Shown here: positions 62,714 to 64,000 of the stretch, in pieces
Numbering within the stretch: position 1 is the first letter of the stretch
Layout of the letters: each line of letters begins with the position of its first letter
Source: Anisakis pegreffii
Lineage: Eukaryota > Nematoda > Chromadorea > Rhabditida > Anisakidae
Reading direction: 5' to 3'
Assembly: GCA_035041965.1 (NCBI GenBank)
Contig: JAPYMA010003047.1
Coordinates: 1-64,000, forward strand
DNA: 64,000 nt
Program-made: the position numbers and the translations under genes
The notes under the pieces: model-generated
What the model saw: only the letters and a program-made list of their open reading frames with translations
The model's database searches: none
Told to the model about the DNA's origin: nothing

Positions 62714-64000
62714 CGCGCCCTTATCCGTTCGTAAATGATTATTTCGCGGCCTTATCCGTTTTTAAATGATTATTCGCGGCCTTATCCGTTCGTAAATGAT
62801 TATTTCGCGCCCTTATCCGTTCGTAAATGATTATTTCGCGGCCTTATCCGTTCGTAAATGATTATTTCGCGGCCTTATCCGTTCGTAAATGATTATTTCG
62901 CGGCCTTATCCGTTTTTAAATGATTATTCGCGGCCTTATCCGTTCGTAAATGATTATTTCGCAGCCTTATCCGTTTTTAAATGATTATTTCGCGGCCTTA
63001 TCCGTTTTTAAATGATTATTCGCGGCCTTATCCGTTCGTAAATGATTATTTCGCGCCCTTATCTGTTCTTAAATGATTATTTCGCGCCCTTATCCGTTCG
63101 TAAATGATTATTTCGCGGCCTTATCCGTTCGTAAATGATTATTTCGCGGCCTTATCCGTTCGTAAATGATTATTTCGCGCCCTTATCCGTTCTTAAATGA
63201 TTATTTCGCGGCCTTATCCGTTCGTAAATGATTATTTCGCGTCCTTATCTGTTCTTAAATGATTATTTCGCGCCCTTATCCGTTCGCAAATGATTACTTC
63301 GCGCCCTTATCTGTTCGTAAATGATTATTTCGCGCCCTTATCTGTTCGTAAATGATTATTCGCCTCGATAATTCTGTAGAAGTGGTGGTACCAGTACGTC
63401 TTTATCAATATTCAGCAGTATCAACAGTATTTATCAATCTCGGAATCAGTATTCAACAGCATCACCTGGCTCTATCAAAGCAACTGATTATTTCGCGTTC
63501 TTATCCATTCGTAAATGATCATTTCGCGGCTCTATCCGTTCGTAGAAGATTATTTCGCGGCCATATCTGTTCGTAAATGATTATTCGCGCCCTTATTCGT
63601 TCGTAAATGATTATTTTGCAGCCTTATCCGTTTTTAAATGACTATTCGCGGCCTTATCCGTTCGTAAATGATTATTTCGCGGCCTTATCCGTTCGTAAAT
63701 GATTATTTCGCAGCCTTATCCGTTTCTAAATGATTATTCGCGCCCTTATTCGTTCGTAAATGATTATTTTGCAGCCTTATCCGTTTTTAAATGATTATTT
63801 CGCGGCCTTATCCGTTTTTAAATGATTATTCGCGGCCTTATCCGTTCGTAAATGATTATTTTGCAGCCTTATCCGTTTTTAAATGATTATCTCGCGCCCT
63901 TATCCGTTCGTAAATGATTATTTCGCGGCCTTATCCGTTCGTAAATGATTATTTCGCGGCCTTATCCGTTTTTAAATGATTATTCGCGGCCTTATCCGTT
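62714..64000. repeat. 31-bp satellite array, about 37 units, continuing past the window
   Basis: The unit TTCGCGGCCTTATCCGTTCG plus TAAATGATTAT, with 30-bp variants lacking one T and CGCGCCC or CAGCC variants, repeats from 62714 to 63360 and from about 63488 to the last base. A non-repeat block of about 127 bp (63362-63488) interrupts it. Variants recur in blocks, as expected from multi-unit duplication. Confidence 0.95.

Noticed and set aside
62714..64000. Satellite considered as a CRISPR-like array
   Set aside because: The 31-bp units are contiguous with no unique spacers, and the genome is eukaryotic.

Overview
The window looks like part of a nematode chromosome. It is AT-rich eukaryotic DNA. 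The genes are split into short exons with GT...AG introns, and the acceptors are short (ttcag/tgcag type). Acceptor-like sites a few bases before some start codons would fit spliced-leader trans-splicing, and a minisatellite carries the nematode telomere hexamer GCCTAA/TTAGGC. No search could be run, so the species is not named.

Layout. 1-5185: no supported gene, repeats only. 5186-8797 (+): five-exon cyclophilin. 10941-11825 (-): intronless gene for a protein with a PB1-like N-terminus and an RS-rich body. 15498-16694 (+): tentative two-exon gene. 19501-27616 (-): nine-exon GLUT-like sugar transporter (SLC2 type) whose large intron is full of repeats. 27617-38128: about 10.5 kb with no supported gene, only repeats. 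38129-45819 (-): unrecognised acidic protein of about 12 exons. 49127-49693 (-): two-exon gene for a small one-pass membrane protein. 51524-61508 (-): fourteen-exon PAT1 homologue (mRNA decay/P-body factor), 1028 codons. 62714-64000: 31-bp satellite running off the window.

Exons were assembled by hand from open frames, splice sites and phase. The cyclophilin (172 aa), the GLUT-like transporter (493 aa) and the PAT1 homologue (1028 aa) each close in frame over all exons, which is strong internal support. The genes are not an operon: orientations are mixed and gaps are large, and I see no functional link between neighbours.

Mobile DNA is the other main content: (A) a short retroposon with 7-14 bp target duplications and a 9-bp tandem tail; (S1, S2) two tRNA-like SINE families; (C) a short repeat with hAT-like ends; two dead mariner copies; several fold-back elements and minisatellites. 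Many of these sit in introns of the GLUT and PAT1 genes, including a retroposon nested in a SINE.
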